Part shown: piece after piece, positions 35,568-49,100 of the stretch
Layout of the letters: each line of letters begins with the position of its first letter
How positions within the stretch are numbered: the first letter of the stretch is position 1
NCBI GenBank assembly: GCA_020086605.1
Contig: JACBWW010000015.1
Coordinates: 17,461,484 to 17,525,483, forward strand
Reading direction: 5' to 3'
DNA: 64,000 nt
From: Lanius collurio
Taxonomy: Eukaryota > Chordata > Aves > Passeriformes > Laniidae
Translations under genes and position numbers: made by a program
The notes under the pieces: model-generated
Seen by the model: only the letters and a program-made list of their open reading frames with translations
What the model was told of the DNA's origin: nothing
Databases searched by the model: none

Positions 35568-37874
35568 GAAGGTATTAACAGAAATTACAGTTTGGGGTAA
35601 ATTAAGAGGGAAAACAGTGTTCAATTCCCACCAATAGCAGCTGTATGTGGTCAGGCTGATAGATAAATTAGCTAAATGGGGAGGCTCTGCTTCCTAGAAA
35701 GAGTAAAATATAGAAACTTCCTTCTCTTCAGACAGCAAGAAAAGATTTCAGCTCTCTTGTCTGGATGTATCCATTCACTGTTACATTTTTGTGTTTTTAG
35801 CAAGAATATATTACTCAAATATGAAGGAACATACCAAAACAGTTGACAGACAACAAAAGGCATGGAAGAATGAAACATATGAAGATGCTTAGAAGAGCAA
35901 TGTATGTTTGCTATCCCAAATGTTTCTTGTATCAAAACATAAGGAGGTTTCAGAAAAGGATCTGAAGGATAGATAGGTGACAGGAGAGTTTAAGGAAAGT
36001 GTTTTCTGAATTTAAGTCATGGCCAGGGACATAGCGGGAAGTAGAAGCAAAACAAATAGGGAAGACAACAAGCACAATGTGGTGATAACTGCTGTCATGA
36101 AGCTGGGCTGAGTGGGTTCATGGGGCAGGTTTTCTGGTGAGGCACGAAAGAAAGAGCTAAGGATCAAGGAAAGACTGAAGTGGAGAGAAGCAATAGCTGA
36201 GGTCACTTAAGAGAACAGAGAGCAGGGAGAGGATGCCAAGAGTGACAAAAAAGTGATAGACATTAATGGATTGGAGGTCTCAAGAGGGCAGGGTGAGGCA
36301 AGGGGCAGAGGGTAAATATGCTTTGTTGAAAGAAGTAAAGAGGTGAGAGAGAAAGCGGTGCCCAAACGGATCAGAGGAGGACCAGTGTTTTGGGAAAACA
36401 GAAGCAAGTCTCTTTCAGTGAGTGGGAGTGTTGCTCTGGGCTTGTAAGTCAAGGGGGTGAGGGAAAAAAGTCAAGGGGCTAGAAGATCAGGCAGAATGTC
36501 AGCCAAGAAGGCAAAGTCAGCTTCAGATGAGATTATGAAGGAAAGCAGGAATCACAACTATTAGAGGTGGAGCGGGAGAGCAGCTGTGATTTGGACAGGA
36601 TGCCTACTTACTAGTACCTCCCTGCTATGGAAGAGGCTGGTCAGGGCTCTCAGGCACACACTGCAGGAATAGTGCAGGGCCTTTAAAATATCTGGCAGTC
36701 TTTTAGATCCTAGTCTCTTCCCACCCACACCCCACCAAAATGAATAGCTCTATTCATTTGGGCCAGAGTATTGATTTCGGAGTGCTCCCTAACATGGAAA
36801 TTCATTGAGGCCTCTTTGCCTTTGCTAAACCATTTCCTGAATGTTTCTTCAAGATCAGAGAGTGCCTCCTCCTGACCCCAGGAAGAGGGAGAGCCCAGCC
36901 TAGAGTGCTGGCAAGGCTGGTAAAAGTCAGTAATGAGCAGAGCAGCCCCAGACCACAAAGGCCAGCCCCATACAGTCAGTCCTCCCTCCTTTTCTTGTCA
37001 ACACATGAACAAGCCACTGTCATTCCCTCTGTCCCAATGAGTTTGCCACTGGTTTAGGCAGACCAAGGATCTTCAAGCACAGCCTGCATTGTTAGGGTAC
37101 AAGCATTCACATTTAAAACTCCTGGAGACAACTGCAGCACTCTGACATCAGTTTTTGATCAAACACATCACGTCTTTGTGGAGGGAGCCGGTGCAAGTGC
37201 TCTGAGATCATTATCGGGCACCGTGCGCAGAGCGGTAACGGTTTGACAGCTACTGCACCAAGACCTCTGCCTGTCACTTCTCCTGCTTGTTTGCTCTCAC
37301 AGCTCTTCCTTTTCCTCAGCCTGCAGTTTTTTGCTCTTCACTTACAAGTGCTTTTTTAACACTTTGAGACTATGCTTTTGCTCTTATTTAGGCCACACCT
37401 AGTATGATGCTCTCTGGCATGGAGGACGTACAATAGCATAACATAATTGACAGGCATTCTACTGAAATGCTAACTACTCCTTACAGCCTGCGTGCAAAAG
37501 AAACCATGTTGAATGTGCAATATTTCTAACTTAAGACATCAGAGAATTAAAAGCACTAAAACAGGCACTTCATACTACAGACAGCTGTTGCCAGCTGTGC
37601 CTTTGAATAGAATTTCTAACAAAACTGGCCTCACAGAAATAAAAAAGGCTTATTAGTATCATCCCAGAGAGCAAATAGAAAATCATCTTGCATTCTGTCA
37701 TGTTTTTACCTGCTCTTATTTGCTAGAGTAATCACATAGGTTTTCCAGAGGTTCTATAATTTCCATAAATCTTACACAATGCACATCATCCTTCAACAAG
37801 TTGATGGTTCACTGGATGTAACTTTCATGGGGTGCTTTGAGTCTGAGTGTTTGGCAGTTCAATTACAACATCAG
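35568..37874. other. Unique stretch with purine-rich and CpG-dense parts
   Basis: No gene is supported. From about 36140 to 36560 the plus strand is strongly purine-rich, which leaves minus-strand frames (36207-36452 and 36012-36206) open and leucine/serine-rich by composition alone. At 37171-37240 there are seven CpG within about 70 bp. No mobile element is evident. Confidence 0.5.
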
Positions 37875-37990
37875 CTCTACATCTGAAAGCAAAGGGTCAA
37901 GTGATCCTGGGCAAAGCAATCACCTCAATGAATTAATGTTTGTGTTAAGCTTCTGAAGAGACAATGTGTTATAGAAGCACCAACAATACT
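37875..37990 (+). repeat. Possible MIR-like SINE relic with internal deletion (plus)
   Basis: 'GTGATCCTGGGCAAAGCAAT' (37901-37920) resembles 'GTGACCTTGGGCAAGTCACT', followed by 'CACCTC'. The sequence then jumps to 'ATGAATTAATGTTTGTGTTA' (37928-37947) and 'ATAGAAGCAC' (37971-37980), which resemble the MIR tail 'TTAATGTTTGTAAAGC...ATAGAAGTGC'. The middle of the element would be deleted. The match is suggestive only. Confidence 0.35.
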
Positions 37991-40900
37991 AGATGTAGAT
38001 TTTCTTCCTCATAAGCCTTTTGCTTATGGGGACGTACAGATGACACATGACTCATTTTGAATTCTTGCATGAAATAGCTGTGACTCTTTTCCTGAAAGAA
38101 GGGGTAGCAGCTTTGCCCTCCAAAACCCAACAAAGTTCACACAAAGAACAGCGTTCCTTGTACTCCAAGTCTCTCTCTGTTATCCATGCACTTACTTTTC
38201 ACTGTACATAAAATTACTTTTCACCAATTTTAAGCAAAGAAAAATGCTAAGTGACAGACAGCTCAGGTGTCTAAGCACAAATGCAGAAAGACTGAATAAA
38301 AATTCCTGCTGGTATTTTCAGGGGGACATGGTCATCAGACTTTCAACTAATCTCAAACAAGTTTTAAATCTTGTCTTAATGAGAATCACAAGAGGTCTCT
38401 TGGTAGTTTGCATTGTATGCATTACTAACCTCACAGAGTTACAAGCCATGAAATAACAAGAAAAGGGGACTGCAGGAAGGTAGATAGTAAGAGCTCAAGG
38501 ATCTTCCATTCAAGCCGTCAGTATGAAAATTCAGCAGTCATATCTGCACTGCATGCTAATCCCATCCAGATTTTAATGTGCCCAAGGAGACTGACAACTA
38601 GGAGAATTAGGCTTCAACCCATCTTGAAAGTGAGCTACAGGGAGAACACAAACACATGAGTCACAGCATCTTTGGGGGATTGCACAGAGCTGACCTGATT
38701 AGTGCTGAGGATGAAAGAGCAACCCACAATAACACACTCCACACTACAGAGGCTGCAGAAAACCACCTTCAGAGCACACATGCATTCTCTTGCTGTGGCT
38801 GGCATGCTCCCTCTTTGGAAAGACAAACTTGCTGTGGTATCAGACATATTAATGAGGGCTACCTCACCGGGCTACAGCCAAGGCCTCCATGCATATCACC
38901 CAGCCTTGCTACATTCCAGTACTCATTACCCAGCTCAGCAGTGAGGCACAAATGGCCTTGCAAGGGCTTCATGCCTTTCTCTTCACATCATGGAGAGAAG
39001 TCTTACAACCTGCTCTGCTCATGTCTTGTTGAGACCAGCCGTGAATACATTCACACTGTATGGGGATAACTCCTGAATCTCTCATCTCTGACATCCAGCA
39101 AAAGGTGTGCTCCTGAGATCTCTAGTTAGCTCACTCTTCTGATACTTGTCACCAGATAGAAATGTATTTTGCAATTGAAGGTAGGATTAATTTTTACAGA
39201 TATTTGAACATCAGAACTTAATAGAATATTATATTCCCTATTTCAGGCCACAGTTTAGTTCTACAAATATGGAATTATACTTAAAGAAACCACTTCAAAG
39301 GAGTCCTTTCTCAACAGTAGTGCACCTTTCTGTAAGTCTTTATAGGAACAACAATGGGATTGGACAACAGGACTCCTAAAGGGTACTGTATGATCCAGAC
39401 TAGCACTATATGACAGACCAAATGTTCAGACCACCTGTCCAGACAGACCATCAGTTCAAACATTTCACAGACTTTATTTCCAAGTACATTATGAAATAGA
39501 ATTACTGAAGAACATAGAAAGGAGATGAAAGAAGATGTGAGCATGGCCAAAAAAATTAAAGTGTGAAATAAACATTATTTTTAGGAACTTCCACATGAGA
39601 AGGATCCCTAGAGGAACAGGATCTCCTATCATCCAGCTGTATCCTCCAAGGGACCAAGAGCCAAACACCATTTTCAGAGGAGACCACAGAGTTTTGTGGC
39701 TGACAAGAATCACAACAGCAGGAGTTAAAAATGAAATATCATTATTACAATAAAAAGATAAAATTGAAGGTAGTATGAATCTGCTAACTTTTAGGGCATA
39801 AGCCAACTTCTAAATTGTCAGGTTAAGAAAAAAAAGAATCTCTGCTGTCTCTTCATCCTACGAAGGTCTCTGTGAAGGTGTTTGCCAAAGCTTTCTGGGG
39901 GCAGTTCAGTACAGTTGAGTGGAACCGGCTGTTAAAATCACAGGTGGTTCCTAAGGTAGTTGTTCAAACCCCTATCAGACAGAGGAGTACCCCTCCAGTT
40001 GTGCCCATTCTCCTCCTCATTTTCTCTTTTTCAGGCTCAGACACAGAAAACTGTGGCCCTCCCTTCATGCCACACTTCTCATCACAGTTCTGTGAGCAGA
40101 AACACCCTCAGAACCTGAAACATCTTTTGAATTTTGCATCCCAAGAGGATATGGGGCAGGGGGTGGCTGAGTACCACAATTCTTGTGCTCCAGGGTGACT
40201 ACAGTGGGAAAGCTACAGGGTGGGGCAAACCAAAGCCTTCTCATTTACTCCTGTACAGCCTCCAATCCAAAGTGTCACTTTTCAGCTAACAGCACAACCT
40301 AAATAGTTAAAAACCAAACAAACGAAACAAAAACTCCCAAACCAAAACCAAACCCAAACAATCCAGCAACTGAAAAACCCATATATCTCTTTACCACGTA
40401 AAAGCTGGGAACAGACAGAGAAATTTAGGCAGGATGCCAACATCCTGCCACTATGCAGACAAAGCATGTCACACCTCTAGTTTGGACATTCACAAATAGA
40501 TTCAAACTATTGATACTTTGGAGGCCAGTGAGCAGAAACAGGGAAATCTCTTTTTAAAATCTAATGGCTGTATTCAACTGCAAGACTCCCATGTGGGCAA
40601 CAGAGAGTAGTAGACTTTGTGAGACAACATCTGGCCTCCCACCCAACACTTGTTTCTGCTGTAAGCAGCAGCATGTACTAAAAGAGTCATCCCCTTATGT
40701 CTGTGGGGATATTGAGGCAAGCTATGAATGCAACACTTTCTGAAATGAGCTAACAAATTAGTTAACCCTTTATTTTTAAATTGTCATGAAAATGCACCCT
40801 ACACTCTAGCATGAAGACCATTGGCATCCAAGTTTGGTGATATTGAGTGCTAGTGGAAAATATGTAACAGAGTATTTTCTGTCTTGAACAAAAGCAAGTG

Positions 40901-43900
40901 CAGCCTTTACTGAGGACAGAGGATTAGGAAAACACACTTATCAAAATATGCTTCCCAACCCTTATTGGCCTCACATTCATGTTTCTTCTGGGACCAAAGA
41001 GAGTCAGAGATGGGAAGAAAAGTGAGCATTGACGTTTCTCAAGCAATCCTCAAAAGATGTTTGGTATGAGATGGCTTCATGAAACCATCATCCCAATTCC
41101 TAAGTAGTTCAAATATTGCTCCTGCCTGCCACCTCCAGTGCTGGTAAGCCTGTCCTTGTGCTCAGACACATCCAGCTGGCTTGTCACACACGTGGTTTGA
41201 ATCACCGTGCACTGGCAGCGTGGTCTTACACAGCCCAAGCCCTGCATAAGCCAGAACAGCTGCTGCCCAAAGGAGACAGTAGGGTCTTGTACACGAGATA
41301 CAGGTTCAATTCCCTCTCCCCAACAAGTTATTTTATTATTGCATCCTGCCATTCACCATCGGAAGAATAATCCTCTTCCTCTACACAAAGGGTTGTAAGA
41401 ATAAAGAGACTGGTAGGAACTCTGATACTGGAAAAGCAGGAGAAATGTAAACCTCTCATGCATTTGCAGGAGCAGAAACAAATCTATAATGGCTCTGAGA
41501 ACTGCACTAGGGTCCCATAGCTTAGGTTTAACTGCAGCAATTGTCCTTAGTGTATCTTTCAGAATAAGGTTTTCTGTATTCAGTCAAGACTTCAGGGAGG
41601 AATTTGGGTTTAATTCAAAGAACATGCCTGTTTAAACCTTGCTTCTGGGTGGAGTAATCAGAGGTGGGTTCAGTTATTTTATTTCTCCCATAAATAATGC
41701 GAGTCTAATGTGTCAGTCTTAGAAGTTCTTCCATCTGGAGATGGGACTTGTGCCAATTATGTCATATATTTCTTGCCTCAAGTGCCTCATATTTATTGTA
41801 TAGGAATCAAAATCCTAAGCAGCTCAGGTGGTGAGTAGATTTCCTTGTTACAATGAAGCATATTTTATTGTAGAATTTTAGGCCAGCTTCCTGCCACTAC
41901 ATAACAAAAATATGATTAATCATACGTAAAATCCATATTTTGGAATAGAAATAGAAAAGAAATGTTCCAATGGCCCAATTTATCCGGGGAAATTTTATTT
42001 TATCATTGCTTGACAACATAATTTTATAGAATAAAACACTTTGTACTGAGGGGATTTCACTTCTGTGTTAAAATATATTCTTACTGCAAAATAGTGTAGA
42101 AAAGTTTTGACTTTTAGAAAAGATTAATAGGCTAGATAAGCTCATTCTAAAAGGACATGAGAAGAAACTTTTTACAGATGGAATTGTACTAGGCATAATC
42201 TTATTTTAAATGAAAAATAAATAAATGCATGGGTAGAGTTTATGCATGGATGGGTTGGTTCAGGGTTTTTTTTGTGAATAGAAAAATACGGTTTTATAAA
42301 TTACAATGAATTCACAGAAATTTGCAGCAGAGGAAATCATTAAAACATTATACCATCCAAATACGTGTGGCAAGTGTGTGTTTACATAATTAAAAATACT
42401 TAAGACTTGACAGAGAGATTTTTATCCAGGCATTGCAGAGAGCTTTCTGAAGATGGGAAACATCATTTTGCAAGGGAGCAAGGCAGACAGAAACCAGGGA
42501 AGTGGCCTTCCAAGTGATCTACATGGACAAAAAGCATAGGACAGAAAAGAGTTGTCCTCAGAGTTTGGTCTCACACATTGAAACTATACAGCTTACAGTT
42601 AACACATGGCATTGAGTGTGTGGAATTTTTCTTGCTACAGAACACTGATAGATTGCAGTATAGCAACTCTTACACTAGTTTCCAACTGGTACTGTCTTTT
42701 CTGGGATTTGAAGCTGCTTCATTTTGCCAGAGGAAGACTTCTTATTCACAGGGGAAAAAAAATACGTTTTCGTGTTAAGGCCAGTTGATTTTTGCACTTA
42801 ATTTTGAAACTGATTTTGAGCACACTGCCTTTCTCAGCACTAACTATTAAATAGGTCATCCTCATCCATAGGAAATTTTTAGGTGCCCTCCTGAAATATG
42901 ACAAAGTTTTTCCGTGCAGCAGAGACAAAAAAGGAAAGCTGGAGTATTTGAGAAAAGAACTTGACTACTGTATTTAAACTTCGGGTATCATAAACTTTTA
43001 GTTGCCAATATGACAAAACATTTCTACCTGCATGTGCACTACAAAAACACAACTCTATAAAGAACATAAACAAAAAATCTTTTCCTACTTCACATTGAGA
43101 ATGTCCTTAAATCTTTTATTAGATAGAAAATTTAACAGAAGGTTGCTACAGGCCCCTACAGCCCAGTCAGCTCTTGACTCTGCTCATATTCTGTGCAGGG
43201 TCCTACAACACTTCTACAGCCAGGAGTGAACTTTCTAAACCTTATTCCTTGCCTTTTAATTCCCATGCAATATTCTAGTAAAACAATTACAAGAAATATA
43301 CAAGTTGATCCCTTAGGATGATAGAATAAGCCTCGTGGTGAACGGTTGAGAGAAAACATCAGGAGTAAAACAGCCCCAGGTGTCATTAGACACTTCAGTA
43401 TCATCACTCACAAAAGGTACTACTGATACTTTTTCATATCCAAATTCAACCTTCTGGTGGGAACCAGGATGAAATTCTGTTACCTGAGTTATGCTGTAAT
43501 CAGTTTGGGGTGAATTTGGAAATTCTCTGTAAACTGAAACCAAACTGAACACTACCACGCTTTGCTGCCAACACAGGCTTCTCACATAGCTCCAAATTAT
43601 CTGGTATCACAAGTGTAAATCACAGCTTAATTGTAAATAAGACAAAACCAAGATATAATAGGACAATCTTTTTTGAATGAGAGCACATGCATAATAGAAT
43701 TGTAAAACTGAAAGGCATTCTATGAAGACTTTGATTTAAAAATATGCTATTAGTTTTTGCTCTCTTCAGTTGGTCAGCCAGGCTGTGGAGTAGAATACAT
43801 ATCTGCTGAGATCCTGGTCCCTGCCATTTCTGGGTTGCCAAATAAAACCAAGAAAAGGCAGTTGGAAGAGAGTTACTCAGTAACATTTCTGCAGGGATTT

Positions 43901-45519
43901 CCATCTGGCAGTGGAACAGGTGAACTTGAGCTTAAAGTTCAGAAAAAGCTCCAGAACCACAAAGAGATTATTTACTTTTTTGGGGTGGAAAAAAAAAAGT
44001 CTGATAAAATCTGATGGCTTACAAAATTCTTTTCCTGGTACCAAAGCAGTTATGAGAGCAGTTGGTGTTGGACTTGTACCCTTCATGTTAGTGGACCATC
44101 TTCTGACTGTTTTGAAGAACCTGGCTCTAGCCTATGGCCATAAGAACAATTATTTTACTTGCATTGTACCTAAAATCAATATCCAAACATTGTAATTATC
44201 ACCTGCCACATACTATATGGCTCTTCCTTTTTTCTGAGTAGGAGAGGAAGACAAGTCAGAAGGAGGCCTGTTTGTAAAGTAACAGGAAAAAAGTATTTTT
44301 CATAGCCTAGGATGTATATGAAACCCAGGAACTTTAATATCTTATACTCCTTATATGCCAGGTTTAATGAGCAAATGAGAAGGCAGATTGGCTTTTTGTG
44401 TTTATCCATTTCCTCTTACATTTAGATTGTGAGATAAAGCTCTGTGTCAGGCCAAAACTATTTCACCCATCACAACATGTCAGCAACTGTGACTCAGAAC
44501 ACATTACAGTCAGGAAGAAAAAGATGCAAAGATAAGATATTAGGACTGAAATCAATACAGGATTCTCTTTTACATATCCCAACAGTCTCATTAACTTCAA
44601 AGTAGCTGATATGAATGTAATTAAAGAGCAGAACAAACAGCAAAAGGGGAAAAGAAACCACAGGACCCTGTTTCAAGATCCTCACTAAAATGGCATAGCA
44701 CAAGGCTGTAGCATAAATCACAGGATCACTCTGTCAAGCCTAACAGAAATTTTTTCAACAAATAATAGTGACATTTTAAACAATGCAAATTGTATAAATG
44801 TGGGCATCGGCAGTTTAAACACAAATAAGCATTGCCACCAGGGAATAACTCTCTACAACAACAAACAAGTTCTTGGTGCTCTAATGTGCTAAACTCAAAT
44901 CACAGCTGGCTGCTAGAACAAAACCTATCTGCTACCCACACAAGATAATCCTATAAAAAAAGGAGAACCAGGAGCACCATGACAGAGCTGGATACTGGAG
45001 ACTTTCCAAGTCAACTTTGCATTGTCACTGCCAGAAAGCACCACTGTGCAGCACTGAAATGCACATCATTGTTAGTAATTAACACCATTAACCTGTTGGG
45101 CTGCTGTCAGGTTCACAGGCTAATGTGCAAATATAAATGACAATGCTTCTGTGTGCCGTGGGTCATACAAGTCATTCTTAGAGAAAGCAGATGTCCATGG
45201 GACAGACAAAATTCTAACCTCAAGGGCAGTCAATGGCAGCAGTTGCAAAGAGGAGGCTGGGTGGGTTGTGGGTCTTTGAATCTTCCATGGTAATAAAGCA
45301 ACTTTCCACTTGCACAGGGCAATGGGCTTGGCTGGGCAGCAGGAGAGAGCCCGAGCTGCTACACCCCCAACATCCCAGCCTGTACAGAAAGGGGAAAGCT
45401 GAGTCTCCATGCATCAGGAAGGCAGCAGTGGCACATTGATAACAGGCAAAGGGCAGCTACAGGGAAAAGGTGCAAAAGACTTCAGGGGAAAAATTTCTTC
45501 CAGTGTTCTTCATAAGCTC
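37991..45519. other. Unique non-coding stretch, 7.5 kb
   Basis: No gene is supported. An acceptor-like tract (T/C-rich, ending TTTTTCAG at 40034) precedes a short open segment (40035-40198), discussed as a finding. A-rich, C-interspersed low-complexity sequence (AAAC/CCAAA units) lies at about 40308-40362. All longer frames (for example 38656-39069) look random. Confidence 0.5.
40308..40362. repeat. AAAC/CCAAA low-complexity tract
   Basis: A run made almost only of A and C, with AAAC, CAAAC and CCAAA units on the plus strand. It is strongly strand-asymmetric, and no retroelement body is recognisable beside it. A similar shorter tract lies at about 55020-55065. Confidence 0.75.
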
Positions 45520-46160
45520 TAAATTCCTAAATCCTCCCCCCTCCTGTTCACCCTACAAATGTGAATCAAGGGATCAACAGATCAATGGGATAATTGCATG
45601 GAATGTCTTTAATGGAGCATCAGCCCCTGTTTCTTACATACATTACTGAATGCTCCTACGAAGTGCTAAATTAAAATTTACGGCAGTGCTAATTGAAGTC
45701 ACATTTGTGTGTGTGCTGCGTGCTGTTAGGCAGGAGGAGATTTCTTTCGCTGGAGATTAAAATTTCAGTAATGTCTTTTTGTGCTTAAACCAGTTTAATG
45801 CAAAAGCAAAACAATTTTAGGAGGCTGTTAATGGATTAGATGGCCAGTGTTGCTGTCTAGCTGTGTTCCAGTTTTTCCTCTGTTGGCTCTGTGCTGTCTG
45901 TTGTCATCTCCTAATTATCTGTTCCTTTTTCTGTTGGCAGCTTTAACATGTTGGGGGTATTATTCAAACCCAAATTAATTTGTGTTTTTCAGGAATTGCT
46001 TAAAGAGTAGGAGTTTTATTTGGAGCTTGATATGGCAATAAATTTTTTATCAGCTGCAAAAGAGAAATGTTTTTCCTGGCTGTCTTGCACTGCCATGAAA
46101 CTATTCACATTGATCAATAAGAGCAGAGAAAACTCTGGTGTTTCAAAATAAAATAAGAAC
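45520..46160. promoter_or_regulatory. Candidate conserved non-coding element (enhancer-like)
   Basis: This segment has the texture of a developmental enhancer: evenly spaced TAAT/ATTA homeodomain cores (for example in CCTAATTATC near 45910 and AAATTAATTT near 45972), an ATTGCATGGAATG block (45593-45605) combining octamer-like and TEAD-like words, and TTGATCAATAA near 46111. There is no coding frame and no repeat signature. It includes a good acceptor-like tract ending TTGGCAG near 45940. Assignment is inference from composition; conservation was not measured. Confidence 0.3.
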
Positions 46161-49100
46161 TTCTCAAGTTCTTGGCAGCTTATTTGTTTCCACATGCCCT
46201 ATCATCATTAGCTCCCACCTATGGTAGTTTCTGAGGGCAGAAAGCTATGGAATTTGCAAAAACTTGGAGAGTGTGTCTGCTCAGGTCTTAACTGGCACTT
46301 GAACTGCTGCTGATGGCAAGTGAGTTCAAGTATATAAGGAAAGAAGTCTAGCCTTTAAATCCTGGTACTTTCATTCATGCAGCCAATGAATTAATAAGTA
46401 AGAACACATTTTTATAATGGTAAATATATATTTCAAATCCTGCTAGGTGCTGCAAACTCACAAGGCCCTTTAGAGCATGGAGCTTTGAATGCCTTGCAGC
46501 CATTCTTCCTAATTTATGCACTGTTTAGTCACCATCCACAAAAATATACAATGAAAAATAATTACTTATAGAATTCTAAGGAGAAAATAAGTAATGAATA
46601 TATTTCCTAATAGATACTGAGAAAACACTGGGTTTGCATAATCCAGTGTTCCAAATGCACTACCTTCCAGTAGGCTCTGCATTTACAAGAAGCAAGCTGC
46701 ACTGAAGCATTTATTCCAGCAGTCCAGTGCCATCTTTTAAACATTAAAAGTCCTCTGTATTCTCTCCTGAAAACCATCTCTTGGGAAAAAGGAGTAAAGA
46801 GAGGGAGAGGAAGACAAAATAAACACAAAAAGAGTTAACCTGAAACTGATCAAACCCCATTTTCATCCCCTGCATTAGAAATCTTTTTTTTATTTCAATG
46901 CTGAATTCATTTTCAAAGACATGCCGATCCTTTTGAGGGGAATTCCACATCTTACAGCTGTGCAATCTGCCCTGCAGTGTACGCCTTACTCGCCCACCTG
47001 CTCACTGCAAAACACCCTGAACTTCCCAGAGCGGAGGCTGAGCCAGAAAAGTTGTGCTTTAGATGTGTCACTGACCTCCAACAGAGACCATATAATACTG
47101 AATGCTCCCACATCGTATTTTAAAGTAAAAGTGGTAAAATTCAAAACTGCATAAGGCTAGCAGAGCTCTTGTTACTTTGCAATGTTGTGTTGTATTATGC
47201 ATGGTCATCTGTTAATAATGCATGGTTTTATACAGCAGTTAAAAAGCAATTTCATTAAACAATTTCATTTTAAGAATAATTTGTTAAGAATGCAGTTTCT
47301 GAAAAAAGGCTAAGTTCTTGTTCCGCATTCAAGATCTAACCCACATTCTGAGAATAAAGGAAAAATCATAATTTAAACACATATGACAATTCATGCTTTG
47401 AAATATCGTGTAAGTCTAGCCTTAACTACCTCTCATTTGATATTTTATTTTTGCCCGCTTTTTTCATTCTTCTTTATTCATGTTGATTCAAAAGTATATA
47501 CTCAAATTTTAATTTTATCTTTTGCTGTGCATTTTGGTGCCAACAATGAGTTGAACTGTACCTATTTAAAAGCTCATTTACTAGGGCAAAGTGATGTCAT
47601 TTTTTCTCATAAGGACTAACCTTTTTTTATTATCATGGAAGACTCAAAGACATGACCTTTGGTATTGAAAATATTGTGGCAACTCCTACAACTTCTAACT
47701 TGAATACTATAAAGTATGCTTGCTTTGTAGGAAGCAGAGCACTAAAACATGTCCTATATCTGGCAGAGATATTTATTTTCAGCTTTCATCTCACGCATGC
47801 ATTAACTACTGAACTGACTATATTGTTGGTAGAACAATGGGTCAAGCCCAGACCTGGTGGAACCTATCTGATGGGCAGGTGTATCAATGGGAAAGCATGC
47901 ATTCACTCTAACAAAAACACAGAGCTGAAGTCAGAGGCACGCTATCCCCTCTGCCTTGTTAGTGGAATTAAGGCATTCCCTCCGTGACAAGTACTAATGC
48001 ACAACCAGCTCCAGGAGGACAAGCATTGTCACTGAGGAGGAAAACATGCTCAGCAGCCAGCCAAAAAGAGGGGAGCAAGACTGCTCATGTACAATGCAAT
48101 CACCCACATGTGCAGACAAAAAAATGTGGCAAGTGGAAAGAAATACAAGGTCTATCTCAGCCTGAAAAAGCTGAACTGCCTCTTTCTCTTCTTTTTAGTG
48201 TGTGTGGAGTTTCTTTGTTTTGATTTGTTTATAACAGAAATCACAGTCATTCCCAGGTCCAGACAATCTCTACAGTGAGAGCAAGCAGCATGGTCACCCT
48301 GCACAGTTTTGTTGTGGATGTTGTGATATTTGATGTCTCCTTTCCATTCCTCCTCCTCCTTAGAGCGCCTTATTTATGAGAAATACTCTTGTCTGTTCTA
48401 GAACAACAGCTTTCTAACCCTTGTGGCCACAGAACTGATCTCAAAAACAGCTCCTGGGGTGACAGTAGTGACCTGACAGCAGGGAGGTGACCACTGTGGA
48501 TGCTCACACCACAGCCCTCCAGACCAGAGAGTCTCCCACTGAATATCCTGTTAAAATTCTGGAAAACAATGCAGTCTGATAAAATAAAAGATGAAAGCAG
48601 ACTGTCAATAGAACAGTTCACCAGGCAATATATTCTGATAACTGCCAGCTGCACAGCAGCACATGCCCATGTCCAGTATCAGCCTATTACCAGGGAATTT
48701 TGAGTAATCCATGCCAGGGATCATAGAAGTTAAAGCAAGTCCAACCATTCTACTGCAAACATATGGAGAAGTAAGGCTGATCTTTCTGCAGGACAGTTGG
48801 TTTACTTAGAAGACTCTTTAATTACTTTATGAGTATTTTTTATTTTGTTTAAATCAACCTTTTCACCTCTTCCTCCCCAATCTGGACAGAAGAGAAACAA
48901 GATAATAAGGCAGAGGTAAAAGAGAAAAGACTCTTTGAATTTCTGATCCAGACTGCATTTTCAAGGCCAGCATACCAGGAAAAGCATTTGTTTGCATATC
49001 AGCTCTGAAGGTGCAATAGACTGGAGCACAGAAAACATGGTTCTGCCTTATGTTCACAACCCCTTTCCAACATATTTTTACAGTTTCCTAAAAGACAATT

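Noticed and set aside
36012..36452. Two consecutive minus-strand frames, rich in Leu and Ser, with apparent membrane segments
   Set aside because: The hydrophobic look follows from the purine-rich opposite strand. There is no family resemblance.
48719..48755. ATCATAGAA and AGTCCAACCATT words resembling a CR1 end
   Set aside because: Too short and interrupted to support a CR1 call without a database comparison.
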